Shown: positions 1 through 8,937 of the stretch, in pieces
How the letters are laid out: each line of letters starts with the position of its first letter
How positions within the stretch are numbered: position 1 is the first letter of the stretch
Assembly: GCA_905614365.1 (NCBI GenBank)
Contig: CAJQSO010000024.1
Coordinates: 1 to 64,000, forward strand
DNA length: 64,000 nucleotides
DNA from: an uncultured Candidatus Thioglobus sp.
GTDB taxonomy: Bacteria > Pseudomonadota > Gammaproteobacteria > PS1 > Pseudothioglobaceae
Reading direction: 5' to 3'
Position numbers and translations under genes: made by a program
Notes under the pieces: generated by a model
Databases searched by the model: none
What the model saw: only the letters and a program-made list of their open reading frames with translations
What the model was told of the DNA's origin: nothing

Positions 1-330
1 TGCCTTAGCTTTTACTTCAGCTGCAATTTTTTTAGCATTAACATCAGCTTTTGCTGCATGTTTGGCTAATTGTTTTTCACGAATTGAAGGATCTCTATAT
101 TCTTTCACAAGCTGTTTTACGCGATCTGAAATCTGTGCGCCTTGTGAAATCCAATGTGACAGTCTGTCTTCTTCTAGTTGAAGCCTGACTTCTTGTCCGC
201 GAGCAACTGGATTAAAGAATCCAATACGCTCAATGTAACCACTGTCTCTTCTCTTTCTAGAGTCAGTTGCTACAATCGAATAAAAAGGGTTTTTCTTGGC
301 TCCACCTCGGGCTAGTCTAATCTTAACCAT
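1..330 (-). CDS. rpsP: 30S ribosomal protein S16 (3' end beyond window)
   Basis: Reverse-strand reading from the ATG at 330 gives 110 residues that run off the window edge without a stop. The N-terminus ([20 protein letters not shown]) and the later RIGFFNP segment are typical S16, which sits in the 30S body and helps assembly. The family is usually about 80-90 residues. Here residues after about 85 form an Ala/Lys-rich extension that is still open at base 1. A good ribosome binding site (AAAAGGAGC) lies just upstream of the ATG. rpsP normally starts an rpsP-rimM-trmD-rplS operon, which would continue outside the window. Identification is secure; the full length is unknown. Confidence 0.95.
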   Translation of the reverse strand, partial: MVKIRLARGGAKKNPFYSIVATDSRKRRDSGYIERIGFFNPVARGQEVRLQLEEDRLSHWISQGAQISDRVKQLVKEYRDPSIREKQLAKHAAKADVNAKKIAAEVKAKA

Positions 331-374
331 GGGTTTTTTGCTCCTTTTAGATTGTTGAAATATTAAGGCGAGAA

Positions 375-1784
<1,410 letters not shown>

Positions 1785-1844
1785 TCATATTAAAAAGGAT
1801 AAAATTATACTCTTATATTTAAACACCTAATAGTCAGTATTATT

Positions 1845-4403
1845 ATGAAAGAAGCCTACTTAAAGCATTGTGATGAAAGAAAATCAGAAAATTTACCCCC
1901 CTTAGTACTTAATGCAAAACAAACTAAATCAGTAGTTGAAGGCCTCATTTCAGGCTCAGATGATGATTTTTATCTAGACTTGTTAACGCATAGAATTCCT
2001 CCTGGTGTTGATGAGGCAGCCTATGTAAAAGCTGGATTTTTAACAAGTATTGCCAAAGGTGATGAGTCTTGTAAGGCTATTTCACAAAAGCATGCTACAT
2101 TTTTATTAGGAACAATGCTTGGTGGATATAGCATTACTTCACTAATTGACCTACTTGATATTGATGAAACTGCTGAGGAAGCATGTAAGGCACTTTCTCA
2201 CAACATTCTTATCTATGAAGCACACCAGAGTATTTTAGAAAAATCAACACGCAACACTTATGCTAAAAAAATAGTTGACTCTTGGGCTTCGGCTGACTGG
2301 TTTACATCAAAAGATCCTCTTCCTGAAAGCATTAAAGTGGTAGTTTTTCGCGTAGATGGTGAAACTAATACAGATGATCTCTCGCCTGCTACTGAAGCAT
2401 GGTCTCGCCCTGATATACCTCTTCATGCAAAAGCAATGCTTATCAAAAAAATGGATAGACCACTTGAAAAAATTGAACAGCTTAAGGAGAAAGGATTTCC
2501 TTTAGCCTATGTTGGTGACGTGGTTGGTACAGGGTCTTCTCGAAAATCTGCAATTAATTCAGTTTTATGGCACATGGGTAGGCCAATAGATTTCATCCCT
2601 AATAAAAATAGTGGCGGCATAGTACTAGGTGGGAAAATTGCACCGATATTTTTTAATACGGCAGAAGACTCTGGCGCTCTTCCAATTGAATGTGACGTTT
2701 CTAAGCTTCAAATGGGTGATGAAATTACGATCTATCCCTATGAGGGTTTTATTAAAGATGCATCTGATAATATAGTTTCTAAATTTGAGCTGGCACCCAG
2801 CACTATGCCAGATGAAGTTCAGGCTGGTGGAAGAATTCCTCTCATTATTGGAAGAGGACTTACTGACAAAACAAGATCTGAACTTGGTTTAGATGTTAGT
2901 GATGTTTTTCTGCGTCCAGTTGACCCAAAAAATAGTACTGCAGGATTTACTTTAGCTCAAAAAATTGTTGGTAAGGCTTGCGGAGTTAAGGGGATTAGGC
3001 CAGGAACTTATTGTGAGCCTCGAATGAGTACTGTTGGCTCTCAGGACACCACTGGCGCTATGACTCGTGATGAATTAAAAGAGCTAGCTTGCTTAGGTTT
3101 TTCTGCAGACCTGGTGATGCAAAGTTTCTGCCATACGGCGGCCTATCCTAAACCTATTGATCTTGAGCTACAGCATACTCTTCCAGATTTTATGCATTCT
3201 CGAGGCGGAGTTTCGCTAAAACCAGGAGATGGCATCATTCACTCCTGGCTCAATCGTATGCTTTTGCCAGACTCTGTGGGAACTGGTGGAGATTCACACA
3301 CACGCTTCCCAATTGGTATTAGTTTCCCTGCAGGCTCTGGATTAGTTGCTTTTGGAGCTTCTATTGGCGTCCTACCACTAGATATGCCTGAGTCAGTTTT
3401 AGTTCGATTTAAGGGAAATATGCAGCCTGGAATCACCTTAAGAGATCTAGTCAACGCCATACCTTATGTTGCAATTCAAAAAGGTCTTCTCACTATAGAT
3501 AAGTCTAATAAAAAGAATGTATTCTCTGGGCGTGTTTTAGAAATTGAAGGACTGGGAGATCTTAAAGTTGAGCAAGCATTTGAACTTGCTGATGCTACTG
3601 CTGAAAGATCTGCAAATGGCTGTACTGTTCAGCTTAACAAAGAGCCAATTGCAGAATATTTAACTTCGAATATCACCCTTCTAGGCTCAATGATTGATGC
3701 TGGTTACGATGATAAAAAAACTATTGCCAAAAGAATTCAAGATATGAAAAAGTGGCTTGATAATCCCGAGCTTCTTAAGGCCGATAAAGATTGTGAGTAT
3801 GCTGAAGTAATTGAAATAAATTTAGACGAAATTAAAGAGCCAATTCTAGCTTGTCCTAATGATCCAGATGATGTCAGACTTCTTTCATCGGTTGCCAAAA
3901 CTTCAATTGATGAAGTCTTTATTGGCTCATGTATGACTAATATTGGACACTTTAGAGCTGCTGCTCAGCTACTAAAAGATAAAACTGAATTAAATACCGT
4001 TTTATGGGTAGTGCCTCCAACACGTATGGATGAAAAACAATTGAGGGCTGAAGGCATTTATGAAACATTTGAAAGACTAACAGATCGAACTGAAGTTCCT
4101 GGGTGCTCACTTTGCATGGGAAACCAAGCAAGAGTAGAAGAAGGCGCCTCCGTCGTTTCAACCTCAACTAGAAACTTTCCAAATCGACTTGGTGATAATA
4201 GTGATGTTTATCTTGCCTCTGCTGAGGTTGCAGCAATATCTGCAAAACTAGGTTACATTCCAACTCCTGAAGAATATCTGTCTTTAATGAAAGATATAGA
4301 GCCTATGTCTGGTGAGATTTATCAATACCTGAACTTTGATAAGATTGCTGATTACCAAAAATCAGCTTCAAAGGTCCCACTTGAAAATATCCTTCAAAGC
4401 TAA
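1845..4403 (+). CDS. acnB: Aconitate hydratase B
   Basis: AcnB, 852 residues, interconverts citrate and isocitrate in the TCA cycle using a [4Fe-4S] cluster. The cluster cysteines are visible as C696 (in GSCMTNIG) and C754/C757 (in [10 protein letters not shown]), matching the spacing of E. coli AcnB C710/C769/C772. The N-terminal HEAT-like region and swivel domain precede the catalytic domains, the order that separates AcnB from AcnA. The gene stands alone, is divergent from purB (93-base gap) and ends at a strong hairpin terminator. Nothing unusual. Confidence 0.97.
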   Translation: MKEAYLKHCDERKSENLPPLVLNAKQTKSVVEGLISGSDDDFYLDLLTHRIPPGVDEAAYVKAGFLTSIAKGDESCKAISQKHATFLLGTMLGGYSITSLIDLLDIDETAEEACKALSHNILIYEAHQSILEKSTRNTYAKKIVDSWASADWFTSKDPLPESIKVVVFRVDGETNTDDLSPATEAWSRPDIPLHAKAMLIKKMDRPLEKIEQLKEKGFPLAYVGDVVGTGSSRKSAINSVLWHMGRPIDFIPNKNSGGIVLGGKIAPIFFNTAEDSGALPIECDVSKLQMGDEITIYPYEGFIKDASDNIVSKFELAPSTMPDEVQAGGRIPLIIGRGLTDKTRSELGLDVSDVFLRPVDPKNSTAGFTLAQKIVGKACGVKGIRPGTYCEPRMSTVGSQDTTGAMTRDELKELACLGFSADLVMQSFCHTAAYPKPIDLELQHTLPDFMHSRGGVSLKPGDGIIHSWLNRMLLPDSVGTGGDSHTRFPIGISFPAGSGLVAFGASIGVLPLDMPESVLVRFKGNMQPGITLRDLVNAIPYVAIQKGLLTIDKSNKKNVFSGRVLEIEGLGDLKVEQAFELADATAERSANGCTVQLNKEPIAEYLTSNITLLGSMIDAGYDDKKTIAKRIQDMKKWLDNPELLKADKDCEYAEVIEINLDEIKEPILACPNDPDDVRLLSSVAKTSIDEVFIGSCMTNIGHFRAAAQLLKDKTELNTVLWVVPPTRMDEKQLRAEGIYETFERLTDRTEVPGCSLCMGNQARVEEGASVVSTSTRNFPNRLGDNSDVYLASAEVAAISAKLGYIPTPEEYLSLMKDIEPMSGEIYQYLNFDKIADYQKSASKVPLENILQS

Positions 4404-4422
4404 ATAGATTAGACGTTAAAAA

Positions 4423-4446
4423 AGCCGCTATAAAGCGGCTTTTTTA
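4423..4446 (+). terminator. Rho-independent terminator, probably bidirectional
   Basis: Six-base stem AGCCGC/GCGGCT with loop TATAAA followed by TTTTTT lies just after acnB. A-residues at 4418-4422 give a T-run on the other strand, so it can also end the rpmB-rpmG transcript arriving from the right. Confidence 0.9.
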
Positions 4447-4464
4447 ATAATATTTTATAAAGAA

Positions 4465-4620
4465 TTACTTAATCTTAGCTTCTTTATACATCACGTGCTT
4501 TCTAACCACGGGATCAAATTTTTTAACTTCAACTTTTTCAGGATGAATACGCTTATTTTTAGTAGTCGTATAAAAGTGACCTGTTTCTGCTGAAGATACT
4601 AATTTAATTTTTTCTCTCAT
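4465..4620 (-). CDS. rpmG: 50S ribosomal protein L33
   Basis: A 51-residue protein read from the ATG at 4620, starting [20 protein letters not shown]. This is the cysteine-free form of L33, a small 50S protein near the E site. The usual [10 protein letters not shown] and C-terminal [11 protein letters not shown] segments are present. An AAGGAG ribosome binding site sits about seven bases before the start. It follows rpmB by ten bases in the standard rpmB-rpmG operon and is convergent with acnB. Confidence 0.95.
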   Translation of the reverse strand: MREKIKLVSSAETGHFYTTTKNKRIHPEKVEVKKFDPVVRKHVMYKEAKIK

Positions 4621-4630
4621 AACTTACTCC

Positions 4631-4867
4631 TTATACCTTTTCGCCGCGACCACGGATTTCAGCCAATACTTCATCAATACCCTTCTTATCAATAATTCGA
4701 AGACCTCTAGCACATAGCTTTAACTTAACAAAGCGATTCTCAGCTTCAACCCAAAAACGATGTGTATGAAGATTCGGATAAAAACGACGACGCGTTCTAT
4801 TGTTGGCATGCGAAACGTTATTACCACTCATAGGTCGCTTACCAGTTACTTGACATACTTTTGCCAT
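4631..4867 (-). CDS. rpmB: 50S ribosomal protein L28
   Basis: L28, 78 residues, begins [20 protein letters not shown] and carries the conserved [14 protein letters not shown] segment. It is a full-length 50S protein and the first gene of the rpmB-rpmG pair. A TATAAT -10 element lies 36 bases upstream (4903-4908) and is followed by TTTCCC, much like the rRNA promoter. Confidence 0.96.
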   Translation of the reverse strand: MAKVCQVTGKRPMSGNNVSHANNRTRRRFYPNLHTHRFWVEAENRFVKLKLCARGLRIIDKKGIDEVLAEIRGRGEKV

Positions 4868-4902
4868 AACGACTACCTTTTACAAAATTCTAAAAAAGGG
4901 AA

Positions 4903-4908
4903 ATTATA
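4903..4908 (-). promoter_or_regulatory. Candidate -10 element of the rpmB-rpmG promoter
   Basis: Perfect TATAAT on the reverse strand followed by TTTCCC. No good -35 hexamer is visible at the right distance, so this rests on the -10 and its position alone. Confidence 0.45.
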
Positions 4909-4941
4909 CGCAAAAATTGGGAGTTTTTTTATATAAATTTA

Positions 4942-4969
4942 TTTACTTTATTGATAAAAACTGTATCAT
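4942..4969 (+). promoter_or_regulatory. Candidate tRNA-Ser promoter
   Basis: TTTACT (4942-4947), a 16-base spacer and TATCAT (4964-4969) end eleven bases before the mature tRNA. The arrangement is plausible but both hexamers deviate from consensus. Confidence 0.45.
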
Positions 4970-4980
4970 ACCAATCTTCT

Positions 4981-5070
4981 GGAGGGATGGCAGAGTGGTC
5001 GAATGCACTGGTCTTGAAAACCAGCAAGGGTTAATCCCCTTCCAGGGTTCGAATCCCTGTCCCTCCACCA
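4981..5070 (+). tRNA. tRNA-Ser (anticodon TGA)
   Basis: A 90-base class II tRNA with acceptor stem GGAGGGA/TCCCTCC, anticodon stem CTGGT/ACCAG around CTTGAAA (anticodon TGA, reading UCN codons), a long variable arm, T-arm CAGGG-TTCGAAT-CCCTG and an encoded CCA end. Its last part (5042-5064) is repeated exactly at 6241-6263, as at tRNA genes used as integration sites. Confidence 0.97.
5042..5064. repeat. Left copy of tRNA-Ser 3'-end repeat (possible att site)
   Basis: These 23 bases, covering the T-arm and start of the 3' acceptor strand, recur without mismatch at 6241-6263. Weaker similarity continues downstream for about 40 bases (CATTCCTT and TCCTTATT blocks). This is the geometry of an attachment site in a tRNA gene, though no integrase gene is seen. 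Confidence 0.75.
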
Positions 5071-5128
5071 TGCATTCCTTCTACTAAAGTGTCCTTATTT
5101 CGGATTAGTGTTATTTTTTTTAAAAAAA

Positions 5129-6109
5129 CTATTCTCTAAATATACCTAGCTCTTTTTCCCAAGGAGCGTTTACATCCATTCTTCCATAAAAACAACTATC
5201 TCCTTCATAATCTTCATAAATATTATTGAAATCATGTTTGGTAAATTTCCATTTTTCTTTTGGCAGACAAGTAACTTCGAAAGGATCAAAAGGAGTGTCT
5301 GAAGTTGGCGTGAAATAAACACTGTCCTGCATATCTGGACAATTTTTATTTTTATGGCCCCAATAATCATCATTTTGTGGATCTAAACTATGATTTTGTC
5401 CATTTCCTTGTCTACTCATAATGTCAGAAGTTTCTCTTGTATTGTGACCTTCAAAGAAATTTTTTGAGCATGGAAATATTCCACCCATTGCATGAATAGC
5501 CTCATGAAGAACAAAATATCCAAATTCATTTTCTTCAAGTTTTATTCTATTTTGATGTTTAATAAATATGTTAAATATTGGAAAGCCACCTGAATATGGC
5601 CAGTCTTTATAGCTATAATCTCCAAAATTTAAGTAAATTTTTCTAGGGTTATTAAAACCATTATTAACTATCGTTCTTCCAAAAATATTTCCACAACTTC
5701 CCCATTTCGACTTATCTAATTCTTTTTTTGTTTTGTTTATTCTAATAAAACTTATATCCAACTTACCATCTTTCCTTCTGTCCCACTTTATATTTTGAGC
5801 TGCTCCATTTTTAAATTTTGATTTCTTATTTGCTTCTTTAGTGGTCTCTAGAATAAATTTATCTGATGCTTTAATCCATTTTTCTAGAGCACCATTTATG
5901 TCCCCCTCTTTATCTTTAGAATCTTTTAAAAGAGAATAAATAATATGAATTTGATATCCATCATTTACATCAGGTTGATCTTCAAAAAATCTTCCTAGTT
6001 TTTTATCTGAATCAAGAATGACAGTTGTAACATTTGGATCATAACATTCATCAGCATTTACAGAGAAGTTAAACAAACAAATTAAAAATATTATTAACGT
6101 TTTTTTCAT
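5129..6109 (-). CDS. Secreted protein with HEXXH zinc-protease motif
   Basis: A 326-residue protein of unknown family. The ATG at 6109 is preferred to an upstream TTG because it gives a clean signal peptide (MKKTLIIFLICLFNFSVNA). HEAIHAMGG lies at residues 202-210, matching HEXXHXXG of zinc metallopeptidases. A further His about 16 residues after the motif (EGH) and the segment SDIMS could be the third ligand and the Met-turn of a metzincin, but spacing is not canonical. Several cysteines suggest disulfides and a periplasmic or extracellular site. The gene is very AT-rich and is the only one between the two tRNA-Ser repeats, which suggests acquisition. Peptidase activity is inferred from the motif only. 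Confidence 0.6.
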   Translation of the reverse strand: MKKTLIIFLICLFNFSVNADECYDPNVTTVILDSDKKLGRFFEDQPDVNDGYQIHIIYSLLKDSKDKEGDINGALEKWIKASDKFILETTKEANKKSKFKNGAAQNIKWDRRKDGKLDISFIRINKTKKELDKSKWGSCGNIFGRTIVNNGFNNPRKIYLNFGDYSYKDWPYSGGFPIFNIFIKHQNRIKLEENEFGYFVLHEAIHAMGGIFPCSKNFFEGHNTRETSDIMSRQGNGQNHSLDPQNDDYWGHKNKNCPDMQDSVYFTPTSDTPFDPFEVTCLPKEKWKFTKHDFNNIYEDYEGDSCFYGRMDVNAPWEKELGIFRE

Positions 6110-6435
6110 AAACAATTATTTGAAAAATATACTCAATTTTTTTAAATTATTATCGATTTTATAGAAACTCTTCTATTTTTAACCTTTAAATTGTCGAGTA
6201 GTGACATATCCTCTAGAAGCACTTCTCCAACAACATGAGGCCAGGGTTCGAATCCCTGTCCCTACAACGTTCATTTCCTTTAAGATAACATCCTTATTCA
6301 GTAAGAATTAGATGATGAGGTAAAAATGAATTAATAACTTCATCTAATCTTTATCTAATCAACTTCAAATCTTCATTTAATTAAAATAATTTTATTGTAA
6401 ATTACATTTTCTTTTAATAACTAACTAAGGAACAC
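6110..6435. other. Intergenic region with tRNA-Ser 3' repeat
   Basis: About 325 bases without a gene. It holds the right tRNA-Ser repeat (6241-6263) and some weakly tRNA-like sequence before it (GAGTAGTGA near 6196, compare GAGTGGTCGA in the tRNA D-arm). The rest is AT-rich with no clear promoter or hairpin. Confidence 0.6.
6241..6263. repeat. Right copy of tRNA-Ser 3'-end repeat
   Basis: Exact copy of 5042-5064 placed 1199 bases away. The acceptor half diverges directly after it, and no matching 5' acceptor strand exists upstream, so it is not a functional tRNA. It may be an att scar or a decayed tRNA duplicate. Confidence 0.75.
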
Positions 6436-6681
6436 ATGAAAAAAATACTCTCTTTCGCTTTTATAATTTTACTATTACCTTCTATGGCTTTTGCTGGAGC
6501 ATGTCCAATGCTCAAATCACAAGTTGAAGATAAAATTGCAACATTAGATCAAGCAAGATATGCAACTTTAATTACTGCTGCACTTATGCTTCATGAAGAA
6601 GGTGTCAAAGCGCATAGCTCTGGTGATCATGGTATGTCTGAAGTCTATCTTAATGGTGCTTTAAGACTACTAGACGTCTAA
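6436..6681 (+). CDS. Small exported protein of unknown function
   Basis: An 81-residue protein with a signal peptide (residues 1-20, cleavage after AFA) and a mature part of about 61 residues predicted to be helical. The ATG has an AAGGA ribosome binding site nearby. The mature part has a single Cys in GACPML and the segments ALMLHEEGVKAH and VYLNGALRLL. I do not recognise a family; the helical repeat-like layout recalls small periplasmic proteins. It stands alone and is followed by a strong hairpin at 6701-6726. Confidence 0.75.
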   Translation: MKKILSFAFIILLLPSMAFAGACPMLKSQVEDKIATLDQARYATLITAALMLHEEGVKAHSSGDHGMSEVYLNGALRLLDV

Positions 6682-6700
6682 ATTATAAAAAAATTTATAA

Positions 6701-6726
6701 ATGTGCCTTAATTTATTAGGGCACAT
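6701..6726 (+). terminator. Strong hairpin after the small exported protein
   Basis: An 11-base stem (ATGTGCCTTAA with its complement, one G-T pair) and a four-base loop. The following sequence is AT-rich but not a clean T-run, so it may terminate transcription or simply protect the 3' end. Confidence 0.55.
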
Positions 6727-6773
6727 TGAATATAATTAATTAAATTTCTTTTTTGTAGATAAATTAATTTTTT

Positions 6774-7361
6774 ATGTTGATTACATTTTCAAAACCTTCA
6801 AAAGTATTATATTTTTTATCAATATTTTTTATGATTACCATCAACTCACAAGCAATTGCAATTGCTGATCTTTCTTTTCCATTTAGTGCAGATAGTGGTA
6901 AATACTGGCAATATGTTAGTGATCGAGTAATGGGTGGTGTATCCGATGGTCAAGTCTCTCTTGAACAAGATGGAGAAATGTATTTTGCAAGACTGACAGG
7001 TAATGTAAGCACAAGAAATAATGGGGGCTTTATTCAGTTACGTTCAGGAGTTTCATTCGAAAACTCTGAAAAAAATGGTAAAAATCTTCAAGGTGTCCGA
7101 CTTAACGTAAGAGGTAATGGTGAAACTTATGAAATTCATATTACAACTAATGATAGAGTCTATCGTGGGGACTATTATTCAGCAACCTTTAAAGCTGATT
7201 CTGATTGGACAATGATTGACTTACCATTTAATAAATTCAAACGTAAACGTTCAAATAATTCAAAATTAGATGCAAAAAATATAACAAGATTTGCTATTGT
7301 GGCTTATGGACGAGAGTATGTTTCTGATGTTTCGGTCTCAACAATAGAATTTTACTATTAG
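6774..7361 (+). CDS. Exported CIA30-family protein
   Basis: A 195-residue protein with an N-terminal hydrophobic signal (residues about 8-29) followed by a CIA30-like jelly-roll domain. The diagnostic segments are WQYVSDRVMGGVSDGQ (about 45-60), NNGGFIQLRS, a VRGNGETYEIHI strand and a C-terminal IVAYGREY strand. Mitochondrial CIA30/NDUFAF1 helps assemble complex I; bacterial members have no established role and many are exported like this one. It is convergent with aroQ, with only seven bases between the stop codons. Confidence 0.8.
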   Translation: MLITFSKPSKVLYFLSIFFMITINSQAIAIADLSFPFSADSGKYWQYVSDRVMGGVSDGQVSLEQDGEMYFARLTGNVSTRNNGGFIQLRSGVSFENSEKNGKNLQGVRLNVRGNGETYEIHITTNDRVYRGDYYSATFKADSDWTMIDLPFNKFKRKRSNNSKLDAKNITRFAIVAYGREYVSDVSVSTIEFYY

Positions 7362-7368
7362 TTTATTT

Positions 7369-7815
7369 TTACTTATAACTCTTTTGTAAGTCTGCCAGTA
7401 ATTCTATGACATGACTATAACCATTGGCACCAAGACCAGCAACTACAGCATCTACCACAGGTGAGATATAAGAAACATGCCGAAAAGATTCTCGTAAATG
7501 TGGGTTAGAAATATGCAGCTCTATTTTGAAACCTGAAAAAGATTTTAATGCGTCATGAATTGCAATCGAAGTGTGAGTGTAAGCTGCTGCATTAATAACA
7601 ATAGCGTCTATTTTTTCTTTGATTGCATTTTGAATCCACTCAACTATTTCGCCCTCATAATTAGACTGCATAAATTTAACATCATGGCCATCTTTTAATC
7701 CCTTTTTGATGCAATCCTTTGAGATACTATCTAATGTCTCATGCCCATAAATCTCAGGCTCACGCGTACCAAGTAGATTTATATTTGGACCATTTATAAC
7801 GTATATATTCATCAA
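7369..7815 (-). CDS. aroQ: Type II 3-dehydroquinate dehydratase
   Basis: AroQ, 148 residues, removes water from 3-dehydroquinate to give 3-dehydroshikimate in aromatic amino acid synthesis. All type II hallmarks are visible: INGPNINLLGTREPEIYG (catalytic Arg18 and Tyr23), QSNYEGE, INAAAYTHTS and HISNPHLRESFRHVSYIS with its His and two Arg. It works as a dodecamer in the cytoplasm. The start overlaps the stop of a divergent paralogue by four bases, so the two are translationally coupled. It is the last gene of the minus-strand run that includes the phosphonate-type oxygenases, probably a chance association. Confidence 0.96.
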   Translation of the reverse strand: MMNIYVINGPNINLLGTREPEIYGHETLDSISKDCIKKGLKDGHDVKFMQSNYEGEIVEWIQNAIKEKIDAIVINAAAYTHTSIAIHDALKSFSGFKIELHISNPHLRESFRHVSYISPVVDAVVAGLGANGYSHVIELLADLQKSYK

Positions 7816-8279
7816 TTTTTTCTCAGTTTTCTATGCACTGCTCTAATAGCAAGTTCATAGCTATGAATACCAAATCCACTTACAAACCCAACGTTCCCTT
7901 CAGATACTTTTATTGGCTTAGTAATATCTACCCCTTTTTGAAAAATATTGGCAATATGCACCTCAATAACTGGTTTATTTTGAAGAGTAACTGTTTCTAT
8001 ATTCGAAGTATAAATATCAAAGTCTAGCGATGATGCATGAGAATAACTTACAGGATTGATTATGAGAGCATCAAACTCTTTACAAGCCCTTGTTAAATAA
8101 TTCGTTAACTCAGCCTCATCATCAGATTGACAGAACTCTAAAGATAAGCCTAAACTCTCACAAGTTTCTAAGCATTTTTTCTGAACCTTCTCTAAAGTAA
8201 GATCATCATGACCAAATTCATTAAAGCGACTTAAATCTGAGAGACCAGGTCCATTAATTATTAGTAATCTATTATTCAT
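7812..8279 (-). CDS. Degenerate dehydroquinase-like protein
   Basis: A 155-residue paralogue of AroQ upstream of it and overlapping by four bases. The fold is recognisable (INGPGLSDL, QSDDEAE, LIINPVSYSHAS, EVHIAN, VGFVSGFGIHSYELAI). Catalysis looks lost or changed: the catalytic Tyr aligns with Phe22 (NEFG for EIYG), the Asn of NGPN is Gly, and the whole LRESFRHVS stretch with its two Arg is replaced by FQKGVDITKP. The active-site Asn, first His and HIAN His remain. It may be a regulatory or structural partner of AroQ, or an enzyme for another substrate. No known function is assigned. Confidence 0.75.
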   Translation of the reverse strand: MNNRLLIINGPGLSDLSRFNEFGHDDLTLEKVQKKCLETCESLGLSLEFCQSDDEAELTNYLTRACKEFDALIINPVSYSHASSLDFDIYTSNIETVTLQNKPVIEVHIANIFQKGVDITKPIKVSEGNVGFVSGFGIHSYELAIRAVHRKLRKN

Positions 8280-8373
8280 TAAGTATTTAAATTCAATTTA
8301 TTACAACGATATTATACTTTCCGAATGAAGATATAGCACATGATTAGGAATTGAGAAGTTTTCTAACTAAATA

Positions 8374-8937
8374 TTAGTTTTTGACTAGAGACTCAATCAA
8401 AGCCCGATAGGATGAAAATGATGGACAATCCCTTTCCAAATCTTTAGCATCTTCATCCCAATAACGAAGATTGATGCACTCTTCTAAATAATCATTTTTT
8501 TCAAACTCTTTAACCTCTTCTTTATTCATCGGACCTCCTTGTAGATTAAGAGTATGAATAGATGCCTGAGAAAGACGCTCAAAATAGTCTGACTTAACTG
8601 CACATAAATATCGCTTTGCAGCAACATGCTGACGAATTGGCTCCACAACAGATAACGGAAAGTAGTCCTCTAAAAAATTAGCGCCTGCCTCTTCATGGAA
8701 ATTATTTTTACCTTTAGCCAGTGCTGTTTCTGGAATTTCATTCTGATAATGTCCAATATCATGAAGGAGTGCTGCAACAATTAGACTGCCATCAGCGCCG
8801 GATTGTTCAGCACACTGTGCAGCCTGAAGCATATGCTGCACCATTGTGACGTCTTCCCCTAAATAGGATTCTGCACCTCGCCTATTAAAAATATCTTCGA
8901 TATGATTTACAATATTATGGCTATTGATCTTAATCAT
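8374..8937 (-). CDS. HD-domain diiron oxygenase, TmpB/PhnZ-like (C-P cleavage)
   Basis: A 187-residue HD-domain protein. Ordinary HD proteins are hydrolases, but this one has the ligand pattern of PhnZ, a mixed-valence diiron oxygenase that cleaves alpha-hydroxyphosphonates: H35, H59-D60, H81, H104 and D161, with H63 and K108 nearby, plus the Tyr25-x-x-Glu28 pair that gates the PhnZ active site. TmpB, a relative, converts (R)-1-hydroxy-2-(trimethylamino)ethylphosphonate to glycine betaine and phosphate. The ATG overlaps the end of the TmpA-like gene by eight bases, which implies coupled expression and a shared pathway. Family assignment is strong; the actual substrate is inferred from the partner gene. 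Confidence 0.8.
   Translation of the reverse strand: MIKINSHNIVNHIEDIFNRRGAESYLGEDVTMVQHMLQAAQCAEQSGADGSLIVAALLHDIGHYQNEIPETALAKGKNNFHEEAGANFLEDYFPLSVVEPIRQHVAAKRYLCAVKSDYFERLSQASIHTLNLQGGPMNKEEVKEFEKNDYLEECINLRYWDEDAKDLERDCPSFSSYRALIESLVKN

Noticed and set aside
6180..6263. Second complete tRNA-Ser gene
   Set aside because: Only the T-arm region matches; no pairing 5' acceptor strand or anticodon arm can be drawn.
8374..8937. Generic HD-domain phosphohydrolase
   Set aside because: The additional His and Asp ligands, the Tyr-x-x-Glu pair and coupling to a 2-oxoglutarate hydroxylase fit PhnZ/TmpB oxygenases better.
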